Positions 38,889 through 48,900 of a stretch of DNA of 64,000 nt are shown here, one piece after another. Every line of letters begins with the position of its first letter. Within the stretch, counting starts at the first letter, position 1. The notes under the pieces are model-generated. The model did not search any database and had not been told where the DNA came from. It worked only from the letters and a program-made list of their open reading frames with translations. Made by a program: the position numbers and the translations under genes. This DNA is from Arsenophonus apicola (GTDB lineage Bacteria > Pseudomonadota > Gammaproteobacteria > Enterobacterales > Enterobacteriaceae). The stretch is from contig NZ_CP084222.1 of NCBI RefSeq assembly GCF_020268605.1, forward strand, positions 2,046,001 through 2,110,000, read 5' to 3'.

Positions 38889-39209
38889 ATGATGACTACC
38901 AGTAAATTTAGTATTGGGCAACAAGTAAGGCACAAACTCCTAGGTTATCTTGGAGTAATAGTCGACGTTGACGCCGAATACTCGCTGGATAAACCACAGG
39001 ATGACGATATTGCAGCTAATGCAGCTCTACGCTCTGCTCCCTGGTACCATGTCGTTATGGAAGATGATAATGGTGAACCTATTCACACATATCTGGCTGA
39101 AGCTCAGATTACTTATGAAACCTCTGATGAACACCCAGAACAGTCGTCTTTAGATGAGTTGTCGGAATCGATTAAAACTCAACTGAGAGCACCACAATTA
39201 CGTAATTAA
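38889..39209 (+). CDS. hspQ: HspQ, heat-shock protein and Lon modulator
   Basis: Binds hemimethylated oriC DNA in vitro (old name YccV) and acts as a specificity factor for Lon protease. The 106-residue product (105 in E. coli) has [68 protein letters not shown] and the C-terminal APQLRN. AGGAGG precedes two adjacent ATGs; I use the first. Convergent with yccU. Confidence 0.95.
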   Translation: MMTTSKFSIGQQVRHKLLGYLGVIVDVDAEYSLDKPQDDDIAANAALRSAPWYHVVMEDDNGEPIHTYLAEAQITYETSDEHPEQSSLDELSESIKTQLRAPQLRN

Positions 39210-39258
39210 CTAATTAAAGCAAATCAATGGAGATGATTAGTCTATCATCTTCCTTGAT

Positions 39259-39672
39259 CTATTTCTCTAAACCTAAGCGAGGTATTTCTATTTTGGGGCA
39301 TGCGTTCATCACAACTGCTAATCCAGCTCGCTCAGCTATTTTTTTAGCTTCTTCATTAATAACACCTAATTGTAGCCAAAGTACCTTTGCATTAATAGCG
39401 ATTGCCTGTTGGCTAACTTCTAATGCTGCCGCTGAATTTCTAAAAACATCAACCATATCAATCGGATATGGAATATCAGCTAATTGAGCATAAACTTTTT
39501 GTCCAAGTAATTTTTTTCCAGCTAGTTTTGGACTAACAGGAGTCACATTATATCCTTGATTTATAAGATATTGCATAACTTTATAACTTGGACGTTCGAC
39601 ATTATCACTGGCGCCAACTAATGCTATAAATTTTATGTTTGTTAAAATATCTACCAGTTTTTTCTCAAGCAT
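39259..39672 (-). CDS. yccU: CoA-binding-fold protein YccU
   Basis: A 137-residue Rossmann-type protein (137 in E. coli) of the CoA-binding domain family with no established reaction. Seen: FIALVGASDNVERPSYKVMQYLINQGYNVTPVSPKLAGK (nucleotide-binding start), MVDVFRNSAAALEVSQQAI, LWLQLGVINEEAKKIAERAG and MNACPKIEIPRL. Monocistronic. Confidence 0.92.
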   Translation of the reverse strand: MLEKKLVDILTNIKFIALVGASDNVERPSYKVMQYLINQGYNVTPVSPKLAGKKLLGQKVYAQLADIPYPIDMVDVFRNSAAALEVSQQAIAINAKVLWLQLGVINEEAKKIAERAGLAVVMNACPKIEIPRLGLEK

Positions 39673-39830
39673 TTATGCCAACTCCATAATTTAAAAATAA
39701 TAACCTACACTATGATATAAATCGCAACAAAGTGCTACTACACTTGTCGAATCTGTTGAGGTAACTCAATGAATAGTAGATAGTGATTTAGTTGCTATCT
39801 TAGCAAACATCTATCAATGTGAGGAGCTTT

Positions 39831-40289
39831 ATGGAATTCGTTATTCGCCGATTAAAAAAAAATAAAAATATTGCGCTAGTTGCCCATGATCACCGTAAAT
39901 TATCACTATTAGCATGGGTTCAAAAACATATTTCGGTGCTAAAAACACACAAATTATTTGCTACTGGTACCACAGGTAACTTGATCCACCAGCATACCGG
40001 ATTAAAGATTATTAATATGCTCAGCGGGCCAATGGGAGGAGATCAACAACTTGGTGCGATGATTGCCGAACAAAAAATCGATATTTTGATCTTCTTTTGG
40101 GATCCATTAAATGCAGTTCCACATGATCCTGACGTAAAAGCACTTCTTCGTCTCGCTACTGTATGGAATATTCCTGTTGCCACTAATATAGCAAGTGCTG
40201 ATTTTATTATCACCTCACCAGCTTTTGATCACGACACTGAAATTGAGATCCCTAATTATCAACAATACCTTGAGACACGTATTAACTAA
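39831..40289 (+). CDS. mgsA: Methylglyoxal synthase
   Basis: Converts dihydroxyacetone phosphate to methylglyoxal and phosphate, a glycolysis bypass used under phosphate limitation. From the ATG at 39831 the product is 152 residues, as in E. coli; an upstream GTG at 39819 lies inside the GTGAGGAGC ribosome site, so I reject it. Catalytic D71 (GPMGGDQQ) and H98 (NAVPHDPD) are at family positions, with [17 protein letters not shown] and [15 protein letters not shown]. Confidence 0.97.
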   Translation: MEFVIRRLKKNKNIALVAHDHRKLSLLAWVQKHISVLKTHKLFATGTTGNLIHQHTGLKIINMLSGPMGGDQQLGAMIAEQKIDILIFFWDPLNAVPHDPDVKALLRLATVWNIPVATNIASADFIITSPAFDHDTEIEIPNYQQYLETRIN

Positions 40290-40371
40290 TAATTTTAATT
40301 TATTAATTACAAATATAAATTCTTCGCAGAAATTTAGTTAAGATAATAAAAAAGTGACAATAAAATAAGAA

Positions 40372-42426
40372 TTATGGTCTTTTCTGTCGTAATACACCTA
40401 ATTTTTTCAATTGCTCAACAAAAACAGACGGGGTTAATTTGTCATAAAGTAAATAAACTCGTTTTTTAGCTCGAGTCAATGCAACATATAATAATCGTCT
40501 ATCTTGTCGATCAGGAAAAATAGCAAACTTTGGTAATAATACTTTTTCTATTGCAGACTCAGGTTGACAGATCGGAAAACCATCTATTCCATGCTGTAAG
40601 CCAAGGATGATAACATAATCGGCCTGACTCCCTTTTGCCGCTTGGATAGACATAAAATTAATGTTTAATTTTGGCCAACGAATATTAGCTTTTTTAATCA
40701 CCGCAGGATGTAAATAAAAATAACGCGATAAAACGAAAATTGTCTCTTCTTCTGTAACATAACCACTCATTTTATTAAGTAAATTTTCCAGTTGTTCCTC
40801 TGGTAATAAAACTATCGATTTTTTATTTGCTTTAACCAAACTTCTTAATGGTCTAATCTGCTGCTCAGGATCCATTTGTATAAATTGATTAGCAATTTTA
40901 GCAGTGTAATCGTTAAAACGGTAAGTAGTATCAAGTGTACAGTAAACTCCGTTACCAAAATAATGTTCAAAAGTAGTCATTAAATTTAATTTTGCTGCCG
41001 AAAAACGATAAATTGCTTGTCCATTATCACCAACAGCAAACATGTGCGTTTGTCTATTCTGTTGGCGTAATGACTGCAGTAACTGCATTTCTAATGGCGA
41101 TAGATCTTGGAATTCATCAATCAGAATATATTTCCATGGGCTTATAAATTTTCCTTTATGTAATAAATTAATTGCTTGATGTATAAGCCCTAAGCTATCA
41201 ACCGCTCCCTCAGCTTTTAGCGTCGATTTCCATATTTTAACAATAGGTGCTACTAATCGCAGCTCCATTTGCAGTTGCTTGCTCTCTGCTGGCGTTGCTA
41301 AATCACTTATAGTTTTCTGGCTTCCGCCATGTCTACGTAGTAAATTAAGCCAATTATCTAAACGAATTACCACTCTTTCTGCTAATTGTTTGTCATGCCA
41401 AAACTCACCGCTAGCAATATTCCATCCTAATTCTCGCGTTAAATACTCACGCCAGCCCTTTGCCTGCGATTTTTTTTCATGACACTGCCTTTGCCATTCA
41501 CTGATCAGCAACTTATATCTTTTTTGTTGGTTAACTTCTAATTCACTAATCGTGATATTTTTATTACTGCTAGTTTGAATAATATGCAGTACCAAGCTAT
41601 TAAAGGTTTTTGTGTGAAATGCCTGCTGTCCTAAATTAGTCTGAACAAGTCCATCCATTTTTTTTGCGGTTTTATCATCGAAAGCAAGTAATAAAATCTG
41701 TTCAGTAATAGCCTGCTGCCTAAGTAAAAGCCAACCCATTTTCGCTATCAAAACAGAGGTTTTACCACTACCTGGCCCGCCCAATACTAAAATATTTTCT
41801 TCGCTGTTAACTACACAATTGACTTGAGATAGGTTTAACGGAGTAATGGTAAATCGCTGAAAAAATTCAGAGTACTGCTTAAGCAAACGAGCGACCCAAT
41901 ATTGATTAATATCATACAGTGACTGATGGCTCAAATTAAGCCAATGCTGGCAAACAGCAAAATTTTGGCGACAGTTTACAAATTCATTTAAACGTACAAG
42001 CGGTATAGGAAGGCTATTTAATCTGTTATTAATTTGGTTTTGCAACTGACTAAGTTGTGCCTGGGTAAACCAACTATCCTGAATTAAGTATTTTTCAATT
42101 TCTTGCACTTGTTCAGATAAAATATCTGCACAAATCAAACTCATTTCTTGGCTCCATTTTTTCCAAATATCCATAAGATAATGAAAAAAATATTCGGTTT
42201 CCTTCCATTCAGTACCGTGTAAACGAACCACCTGGTTGTCAGGTAATTCAAATTCAAGCTCTCCCCAAACAATACCTCGCTTACAACGTATATCAATAAG
42301 TTGATTAAAAGGAATGAGATACTGATGGTTTTCACCACTCACTTCAACACCAGCATTTAATAGGCGAACTCGATTATAAGGATGTTGAGCTAAACGCTGA
42401 CCTACATGTGTCGATTTCAATTCCAT
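40372..42426 (-). CDS. helD: DNA helicase IV
   Basis: ATP-dependent 3'-5' helicase of superfamily 1 (UvrD/Rep-like) with an N-terminal YccT-neighbour-type domain. The 684-residue product equals E. coli HelD. Walker A GGPGSGKTSV at about residue 215, Walker B region ILIDEFQDLSPLE, motif III GDNGQAIYRF, motif V SIQAAKGSQADYVII and motif VI LYVALTRAKKRVYLL. Transcribed divergently from yccS; yccF, which sits between these genes in E. coli, is missing. Confidence 0.95.
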   Translation of the reverse strand: MELKSTHVGQRLAQHPYNRVRLLNAGVEVSGENHQYLIPFNQLIDIRCKRGIVWGELEFELPDNQVVRLHGTEWKETEYFFHYLMDIWKKWSQEMSLICADILSEQVQEIEKYLIQDSWFTQAQLSQLQNQINNRLNSLPIPLVRLNEFVNCRQNFAVCQHWLNLSHQSLYDINQYWVARLLKQYSEFFQRFTITPLNLSQVNCVVNSEENILVLGGPGSGKTSVLIAKMGWLLLRQQAITEQILLLAFDDKTAKKMDGLVQTNLGQQAFHTKTFNSLVLHIIQTSSNKNITISELEVNQQKRYKLLISEWQRQCHEKKSQAKGWREYLTRELGWNIASGEFWHDKQLAERVVIRLDNWLNLLRRHGGSQKTISDLATPAESKQLQMELRLVAPIVKIWKSTLKAEGAVDSLGLIHQAINLLHKGKFISPWKYILIDEFQDLSPLEMQLLQSLRQQNRQTHMFAVGDNGQAIYRFSAAKLNLMTTFEHYFGNGVYCTLDTTYRFNDYTAKIANQFIQMDPEQQIRPLRSLVKANKKSIVLLPEEQLENLLNKMSGYVTEEETIFVLSRYFYLHPAVIKKANIRWPKLNINFMSIQAAKGSQADYVIILGLQHGIDGFPICQPESAIEKVLLPKFAIFPDRQDRRLLYVALTRAKKRVYLLYDKLTPSVFVEQLKKLGVLRQKRP

Positions 42427-42553
42427 TACACACTACCTTAGCTAAAATATGTTAGGCCATGGCAAGAAAAAGTTTTTTCTCTTTAATAAACCTTATAGGT
42501 TATTATGGATGCTTTATATTATTAATTAGTACGCTGACAAATTAGGGGTTATT

Positions 42554-44704
42554 GTGCTCACTATGTTCTCTGGCTTTCGCCACATATTTTATAATAGCAA
42601 TATCCTTTATTATATCCGAATACTAATTGCGCTCTCAGGAACAGCATTAATTCCTTGGATTTTAGGTGAGCAGCTTAAAATAACTATCCCTTTAACACTG
42701 GGTGTCGTTGCCGCTGCATTAACAGATCTTGATGATCGATTTATTGGTAAGCTTCGTAATATCGCCATCACGTTATTATCATTTCTGATTGCCTCTATCT
42801 CTGTTGAGTTACTGTTTCCCTATCCCTGGTTATTTCTTATTGGATTAGCGATATCGACTTTCAGCTTCACATTCCTTGGTGTTTTGGGACTACCCTATGG
42901 AACAATTGCTTTTGGTGCACTTCTGGTCGCAATCTACACCATGCTTGGAACGGCTATTTTTACAATTTGGTATCAACAACCAATATTGTTACTTATAGGT
43001 GCCATTTGGTACTATTTATTAACAATTATCAGCCATATTTTTTTTCCTATTCAGCCCTTACATAATAAATTAGCCCAATGTTACCAACAACTTGCTATCT
43101 ACCTGGCTAATAAAGCCAATCTATTTGATCCTGAGGTTGAAAAAAATTATCAACAATCAATCTTTGATCTTGCTATGGCCAATAGCAAGCTGGTCAATAC
43201 GCTGAACCAAATGAAAGTAACCTTGCTAAGCCGCTTAAAAAATAATAAAAACCAAACAGGGACTAACAATAGCTTACATTACTATTTTATTGTCCAAGAT
43301 ATACATGAACGAGCTAGTTCATCTCACATTAAATATCAAAACCTAAATCAAGATTTTCCCCATAGTGATATTCTGTTCCGGTTCCAGAAATTACTATCGA
43401 TGCAAGCTGAAGCATGCCAATTGGTTGCTCACTCCATTTTATCGCACACAAGGTATCAGCATAATACAAAATTTAAAGATGCATTTGCTAACCTAGAAAA
43501 TTCGTTGCAACACCTTACACAACAATATCCTAACAACAAACAAATAAACACTCTTTATAACCTATTAGTTAATCTCAAAGAGATAGATACTCAACTTAAT
43601 AGTATTGCTGTCGAGCAAATAGAAATCTCATATAGTCAAACATTGACTGAAACACAACTTTCTGACAATTCGCTATCTAACATTGGCGATTTTTGGCTCA
43701 CAATTACTAATAACTTAACACTTAATTCAACCCTATTTAGACATGCTATTAGAATGTCAGTAGTATTGTGTACGGGTTATATTATTGTTCAATGCTTTAA
43801 TCTACCTCAAGGTTATTGGATATTATTAACCAGCTTATTTGTATGCCAACCAAATTATCTTGCAACTAAGAATTGCTTAATATTGCGTATTATTGGAACC
43901 ATTGCCGCTATTCTAATTGGCTTACCACTACTCTATTTTGTCCTCTCGATAGAAGGGCAACTCTTGCTCATTATTATTAGTGGCGTGCTTTTCTTTACCT
44001 GCCGCAATAGTCAATATGCCCAAGCCACCTTATTTATTACTTTGCTGGTTTTGCTTAGTTTTAACTTATTAGGCGAAGGTTTCACCGTTATGCTTCCCCG
44101 AGTAACGAATACATTCATTGGCTGTGGCATTGCTTGGATTGCAGTAAATTATATTTGGCCTGATTGGAAATTTCGACAACTGCCTAAAGTACTGCAACAA
44201 ACATTACACAGTAATTGTCGTTATCTTGCCGCTATTTTATTTCAATATCATCAAGGCAGAGATAACAGTGTCAATTATCGCATTGCTCGTCGCGACGCCC
44301 ATATTAATGACGCAGAACTGGTTTCTGTGTTATCCGATATGCTTGCCAGAACGAAAACTAACACTCTTTCCCCAGAAAAAATTTTTAGATTACTCTGCCT
44401 TAATCACAGTATGTTGAGTTATATTTCAGCCTTGGGGGCACATCGGGAACAACTTAATAACCAGACTGTTTTATCTATTCTTGATAATACAATTGCCTAT
44501 ATTGAATCGGCGTTGAACTTTGCCTTATTGAATAATCAAGTAGTCAAAGAGTTAAATAACCCATTAATTCAACGCTTCCAAACAATACAATTAGGAGAAA
44601 ATAACAAAGAACAACTTATTGTTGAGCAATTATTATTATTAATTAATCTGTTGCCAGAAATCACCTCTCTAATTGTTTTTATTAACCAACAAGAGCCAGA
44701 CTAA
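42554..44704 (+). CDS. yccS: YccS, FUSC-family inner-membrane protein
   Basis: Large inner-membrane protein of the aromatic-acid exporter-like FUSC family, substrate unknown. The 716-residue product (717 in E. coli) has two membrane bundles (about residues 20-160 and 395-520), each before a cytoplasmic domain. Family blocks: IPLTLGVVAAALTDLDDR, QDIHERASSSHIKYQ, GYWILLTSLFVCQPNY, YHQGRDN and SALGAHREQL. The GTG at 42554 has AGGGG at proper spacing; the ATG at 42563 is the alternative. Confidence 0.93.
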   Translation: MLTMFSGFRHIFYNSNILYYIRILIALSGTALIPWILGEQLKITIPLTLGVVAAALTDLDDRFIGKLRNIAITLLSFLIASISVELLFPYPWLFLIGLAISTFSFTFLGVLGLPYGTIAFGALLVAIYTMLGTAIFTIWYQQPILLLIGAIWYYLLTIISHIFFPIQPLHNKLAQCYQQLAIYLANKANLFDPEVEKNYQQSIFDLAMANSKLVNTLNQMKVTLLSRLKNNKNQTGTNNSLHYYFIVQDIHERASSSHIKYQNLNQDFPHSDILFRFQKLLSMQAEACQLVAHSILSHTRYQHNTKFKDAFANLENSLQHLTQQYPNNKQINTLYNLLVNLKEIDTQLNSIAVEQIEISYSQTLTETQLSDNSLSNIGDFWLTITNNLTLNSTLFRHAIRMSVVLCTGYIIVQCFNLPQGYWILLTSLFVCQPNYLATKNCLILRIIGTIAAILIGLPLLYFVLSIEGQLLLIIISGVLFFTCRNSQYAQATLFITLLVLLSFNLLGEGFTVMLPRVTNTFIGCGIAWIAVNYIWPDWKFRQLPKVLQQTLHSNCRYLAAILFQYHQGRDNSVNYRIARRDAHINDAELVSVLSDMLARTKTNTLSPEKIFRLLCLNHSMLSYISALGAHREQLNNQTVLSILDNTIAYIESALNFALLNNQVVKELNNPLIQRFQTIQLGENNKEQLIVEQLLLLINLLPEITSLIVFINQQEPD

Positions 44705-44767
44705 AATCGTTTTAATTAGTAAATTTTTAAACATAAAACCATAAAATCATTTTCTTGGTGTATTTCT

Positions 44768-45367
44768 TTACGTTAAGCTATTGTACCAAGTAATTAATTC
44801 AATTTTTATTGACTCAGGAAGTACCGCAATATGATAACCTTCGATAGCACCCGCTAATTCAAACAGTAATTTAATACTCAAATTCACTTTCTTCTGTCTT
44901 AATTTTAAATAGCAAGCTTTAGCACCTAACATTTTCAAATAGCCTACATCGCTAATGCCTACTTTTCCCAATGCCCTTTCTATCGACATATTCATATTAG
45001 GCAAATCTTTGATCCTAATATGTAAAAGCTGTTTTTGAGATAATTCTTCTACTGCTGCTTTATAAGCGAGATCAATGTAATAACATAAAAGTAAATTATC
45101 ATTCCAAAGCATCTCATTGATAAAAAAATATTTTAATATAAGAGGAACACCTTTCTTGGTATAAACCAATTTTTGCAACCCAGATACTTCAAATTGAAGT
45201 TCAGCAAATAAACAACCTCGTAGATAAAACTTGCCATCCAATACCTGCCCAATAATGACATGATTGACTAGAATACGATAACCACCGAAATGCGGTTTCT
45301 GTTTTATATGGCCATAATTTTCCATTAGCCTTTGCAAACTAGAAAAACAAGAATCAAATAAAAGCAT
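44768..45367 (-). CDS. sxy: Sxy/TfoX competence regulator
   Basis: CRP-S coactivator controlling DNA-uptake genes in gammaproteobacteria. I take the ATG at 45367, nine bases after GGAGA; an upstream GTG at 45376 touches that site. The 199-residue product (209 in E. coli) has the TfoX N domain (KPHFGGYRILVNHVIIGQVLDGKFYLRGC) and C domain (IKDLPNMNMSIERALGKVGISDVGYLKMLGAKACYLKLR; LFELAGAIEGYHIAVLP). Divergent from sulA. Whether uptake genes remain cannot be seen here. Confidence 0.92.
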   Translation of the reverse strand: MLLFDSCFSSLQRLMENYGHIKQKPHFGGYRILVNHVIIGQVLDGKFYLRGCLFAELQFEVSGLQKLVYTKKGVPLILKYFFINEMLWNDNLLLCYYIDLAYKAAVEELSQKQLLHIRIKDLPNMNMSIERALGKVGISDVGYLKMLGAKACYLKLRQKKVNLSIKLLFELAGAIEGYHIAVLPESIKIELITWYNSLT

Positions 45368-45852
45368 AATTGCCACTCTCCATGTGAACGCTCACAAATC
45401 TAATATTTTTATACTTCTCCATATTTAAATCAGTTAAAATAGCAAGAAAATTTATTAAGTTATTTCTCCCACTTTAAAAACCTCTATGTTATTGCAAAAC
45501 CTCATATACAAAAGGCGACGAACAAAACCTTAAGCATCGTTTAATATTCAATTAAATATAGCCAAATAAATATCTTACCAATTACAAAACCTAACTTAGC
45601 TACTACCGTTTATATTTAATACTTATAATAAATAAATCGTATCCTATATCCACTTAAATCATTAATAGTTAATAAAAATATTCTACTTAAAAGGTAAAAT
45701 AGAAAAATACGCCATCTTATCCAAACTGCAACAATTAAGTGTTCAATTAAGCGGAAAAGTTAATTTTTTGCGAAGCGCTTTGTAAAAATTGGCTTGATAT
45801 TGTATGAATATACGATTACTGTATGCATATACAGTGTTAAGCTGAGGTCAAT
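45368..45852. other. Divergent spacer sxy / sulA
   Basis: About 485 AT-rich bases with the LexA box near the sulA end. In E. coli the sxy side has a structured mRNA leader; I could not identify an equivalent fold by eye. Confidence 0.5.
45817..45836 (+). promoter_or_regulatory. LexA (SOS) box upstream of sulA
   Basis: TACTGTATGCATATACAGTG matches the LexA consensus (CTGT, eight bases, ACAG, with flanking TA). It ends 16 bases before the sulA ATG, placing LexA over the promoter/start region as in E. coli. Confidence 0.95.
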
Positions 45853-46368
45853 ATGAATAACGACACATGCAATTATCCAATAAAAACAAAAAATCAACCT
45901 AATAATGTTCAAAATTTACTATTACCAAATTATAGAAATGTGCCAGTTTATTTAAACGGCGCAGTTAATGAATGGGTATATAATGAAAATAATCCTATGG
46001 TTGAAGTACTCCTAACATCACTATTACACCGACTTAGCGATGAATCTCGTTGGCTATTATGGCTAAATCCTAAGCGAAAATTAAGCCGCAATTGGTTGTT
46101 TAACTCAGAGTTACCATTGAATAAAACCATACAGATAAATTCGCTAAGCCCAGAAATGAGTGTTGTTGCCATGATAAAAGCATTATCTAGCGGCAACTGC
46201 AGTATTGTCTTAGGATGGTTACCAACTTTATCACCATCATGTTTACAGCATTTAGAGCATGCAGCACAGATAGGAAACAGCATCGGCTTTGTTATGCGGC
46301 CTGAAAATACAAATTGCCAGCGCAGACATCCTAATCAACTAAAAATTCATTCTAATTATTATCACTAG
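45853..46368 (+). CDS. sulA: SulA, SOS cell-division inhibitor
   Basis: Binds FtsZ and blocks division during DNA damage; degraded by Lon. The 171-residue product (169 in E. coli) keeps VEVLLTSLLHRLSDESRWLLWLNP, the FtsZ-binding region and the C-terminal Lon tag LKIHSNYYH ending in His. GAGG lies seven bases before the ATG and a LexA box directly upstream. A 9-bp hairpin with loop TTAT at 46372-46393 follows the stop. Confidence 0.95.
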   Translation: MNNDTCNYPIKTKNQPNNVQNLLLPNYRNVPVYLNGAVNEWVYNENNPMVEVLLTSLLHRLSDESRWLLWLNPKRKLSRNWLFNSELPLNKTIQINSLSPEMSVVAMIKALSSGNCSIVLGWLPTLSPSCLQHLEHAAQIGNSIGFVMRPENTNCQRRHPNQLKIHSNYYH

Positions 46369-46371
46369 TCT

Positions 46372-46393
46372 AGATTAGGATTATTCCTAATCT
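46372..46393 (+). terminator. Hairpin after sulA
   Basis: AGATTAGGA, loop TTAT, TCCTAATCT: a perfect 9-bp stem starting four bases after the sulA stop. No T-run follows, so termination strength is uncertain. Confidence 0.55.
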
Positions 46394-46747
46394 GATTGAT
46401 GAGTTATAAACCACAATAGACAAAAACAAAAAAACATAATATAAATCATTTGGTTAATTGATTAATCATGGCAATCTAGTTATAAACTATATCTATAATT
46501 CACCAATTGCCTTTTAAAAAGTTAATGAGATTAATGTTTCCTCTACTTGTAACTTTTGAAGTTCGTTGTAGACTTTACAACGTTAAGGTAGTGCTTTGAT
46601 TCTACTTTTTATTTGAATGATTCCTTAGACAGATAAAGTAGAGACGAAGATAGTAGAGCGTAATAACTTAACAAGCATTTTAAACCATACGGCTTATAAA
46701 AAAGCTCAAGAAGCTGATGCCTATATTGGATGATAACGAGGCGTAAA
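46394..46747 (+). promoter_or_regulatory. ompA promoter and long leader
   Basis: About 350 bases without a gene, expected to hold the ompA promoter and its long stabilising 5' leader. The last part, TTGGATGATAACGAGGCGTA, is nearly the same as the E. coli ompA ribosome-site region that the small RNA MicA targets. Exact promoter not assigned. Confidence 0.6.
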
Positions 46748-47791
46748 ATGAAAAAGATAGCTATCGCAGTAGCAGTGGCAGCTTTCGCAACTGCAGCCCA
46801 AGCAGCACCCAAAAATAATACCTGGTATACCGGTGCTAAATTAGGTTGGTCACACTTTGAAGATACCGGCTTTCATCCTTACGGTGATAATGTTGGTAGT
46901 GGTAAAACTAAGCGCGATCAACTAGGTGCTGGTGCCTATCTTGGTTACCAACATAATCAATATCTCGGTTTCGAATTAGGTTATGACTGGTTTGGCAGAA
47001 TGAGATATTCGGGTCAACCAAATAACGGTAGTCTGAAATCGATGGGTGTTCAATTAACCGCTCGTCTAAGCTATCCAATCACAGACGAATTAGATGTCTA
47101 TACTCGTCTTGGTGGTATGGTATGGCGTACTGACGCAAAAGCAAACGTAGAAAATCAACCCTCTTTTAAAGAGCATGACACTGGTGTTTCTCCAGTTTAT
47201 GCGCTAGGGCTTGAATATGCTATTACCCCAGAATGGGCAACTCGTTTAGATTATCAATGGGTTAGCCATATTGGCGATAAAGATTCACTGTCTGTTCGTC
47301 CAGATAACGGAATGTTGAGCGTTGGTGTTGCATATCGATTCAATCAAGAGCCTGCTCCTGTAATTGTACCAGCACCAGCTCCAATCGAAAACAAACGCTT
47401 TACTTTACGTTCTGATGTTTTGTTTGAATTCAATAAGCATACATTGAAACCAGCAGGTAAAGCTGAACTTGATAAGTTGTATAGTGAACTGACTAATCTT
47501 GATCCAACTCAAGGGCGTGTTATGGTTCTTGGCTATACAGACCGTATTGGTTCACCATCCTACAACAAACCTTTATCTCAAAAACGTGCACATGAAGTTA
47601 TGAGCTATTTGATTTCTAAAGGTATCCCTGCGAATGCAATTAGTTCACAAGGCCGCGGGGAAGAAAATCCAGTAACCGGTAGTACTTGTAATAACGTAAA
47701 ACCTCGCGCTGCATTAATTAACTGCTTAGCGCCAGATCGCCGCGTTGAAATCGAGATCCAAGGTTCTACAGAGGTAACTCCGCAACCTTAA
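46748..47791 (+). CDS. ompA: OmpA, major outer-membrane protein
   Basis: Eight-stranded barrel with a periplasmic peptidoglycan-binding domain. The ATG at 46748 follows GAGGCG; the frame is open further upstream. Signal peptide [19 protein letters not shown], barrel about residues 22-195 ([19 protein letters not shown] to [11 protein letters not shown]), a Pro/Ala hinge ([13 protein letters not shown]), and an OmpA_C domain with [28 protein letters not shown] and the Cys pair of E. coli OmpA (STCNN...INCLAPDRR). Length 347 (346 in E. coli). Surface loops are the likely contact with a host. Confidence 0.97.
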   Translation: MKKIAIAVAVAAFATAAQAAPKNNTWYTGAKLGWSHFEDTGFHPYGDNVGSGKTKRDQLGAGAYLGYQHNQYLGFELGYDWFGRMRYSGQPNNGSLKSMGVQLTARLSYPITDELDVYTRLGGMVWRTDAKANVENQPSFKEHDTGVSPVYALGLEYAITPEWATRLDYQWVSHIGDKDSLSVRPDNGMLSVGVAYRFNQEPAPVIVPAPAPIENKRFTLRSDVLFEFNKHTLKPAGKAELDKLYSELTNLDPTQGRVMVLGYTDRIGSPSYNKPLSQKRAHEVMSYLISKGIPANAISSQGRGEENPVTGSTCNNVKPRAALINCLAPDRRVEIEIQGSTEVTPQP

Positions 47792-47821
47792 TATCGCTTT
47801 AAGAAATTAATTATTTCCAAT

Positions 47822-47853
47822 AAAATAACCCTTTCTTCTAGGGTTATTTTTTT
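47822..47853 (+). terminator. Intrinsic terminator after ompA
   Basis: AAAATAACCCT, loop TTCTTCT, AGGGTTATTTT, then TTT: an 11-bp stem and T-tract 30 bases after the stop. Confidence 0.9.
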
Positions 47854-47910
47854 GCTTAAAATTTTTTGCCAGAAGACTAAAAAATTGCATTTAAAATTAT
47901 ATCTTTTGCT

Positions 47911-48360
47911 CTAGTCACCCAGTATGTTTTGTAAATCCTGTTTAAATGTTGACATTTGGTTAGCATACTGGTCTTTTCTTTCAGCCTCTTCTATAAGATG
48001 CACAATAGTTTCAGATAGTGTACGGCCTTGTTTTCTTGCTAGAATAGAGAGCCTTTGCCACACTAGGAAATCTAAATCGATAGATTTTTTGCAAGAGTGT
48101 TGATGCTCGGCATTAAAATGTCGCTTTCTACGAGCTCTAATCGTCTGCTTCATTCGATTAGATAAATCTGGCGACATATGATTTTTTATCCAGTTTATCA
48201 CTTTTGTTGGAGTGTTTTCTAATTTCAACAGTTGTTCAATCGCATCCTGAGCGGCGCTTTTTTCAATATACTTAGTGATATTTTCACCATCCCGATACTT
48301 TTTAACCAGGTAATCCCATTTCCAACCACATTCAAGATTTTCAAGCTGTTGATATTTCAT
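47911..48360 (-). CDS. matP: MatP, Ter macrodomain organiser
   Basis: Dimeric ribbon-helix-helix protein that binds matS sites and condenses the replication-terminus region, linking it to the division machinery. From the ATG at 48360 ([18 protein letters not shown]) the product is 149 residues (150 in E. coli); the frame opens two codons earlier. Conserved: [42 protein letters not shown] and [17 protein letters not shown] matS-like site lies just upstream. Confidence 0.96.
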   Translation of the reverse strand: MKYQQLENLECGWKWDYLVKKYRDGENITKYIEKSAAQDAIEQLLKLENTPTKVINWIKNHMSPDLSNRMKQTIRARRKRHFNAEHQHSCKKSIDLDFLVWQRLSILARKQGRTLSETIVHLIEEAERKDQYANQMSTFKQDLQNILGD

Positions 48361-48370
48361 AATCATCTCT

Positions 48371-48383
48371 GTGACAACGTAAC
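48371..48383. promoter_or_regulatory. matS-like site beside matP
   Basis: GTGACAACGTAAC fits the matS consensus GTGACRNYGTCAC at all but one position (A for C at position 11). It ends 23 bases before the matP ATG on the upstream side, so it could be both a macrodomain site and an operator. From sequence only. Confidence 0.6.
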
Positions 48384-48900
48384 TTATGTAATTATAACCA
48401 CTTTTAGAAATAAAAACGTTTGGTTTATTTAACCAATTTAGTAAAATCTTAGTAAGAAATCACACTTATATTGAAATGTTAGCAAAAAATATAATTTTTC
48501 CTATTTATGCAAGTCAATTAACAAAAAATCATAATTAATGCGATAGAATATAATTATTCTCATTGATAGTTTGTTATTTCCACTGTGTTCTGAATTGAAA
48601 TGATACATTATATCTACTGTATTAGTGGTTTCAGAGCGTAAGTCATTAGCGTACTACTTGAAAATAAAATTATATTTAAAATATACAAAATTAATAGTGG
48701 CATAAATTTAAACAAACGTTAATATAATCATTCATCGTAAAAATTTTATAATGCTGGAAACAGATATCTTGTTTTCATAGTAAGATGTACCCTGTTTCTC
48801 TAACTACAAACAATAGCGTGTTTCTAAAATATCTTCTATCTTGACGCTATATAATCAGGATATTGAGGATAATTTATAAACTTTTTATTTAAATTATAAG
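48384..48900. other. Divergent spacer matP / ycbZ
   Basis: About 520 AT-rich bases. No gene. The ycbZ start has no clear Shine-Dalgarno; the nearest GAGG is about 35 bases upstream at 48864. Confidence 0.45.
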
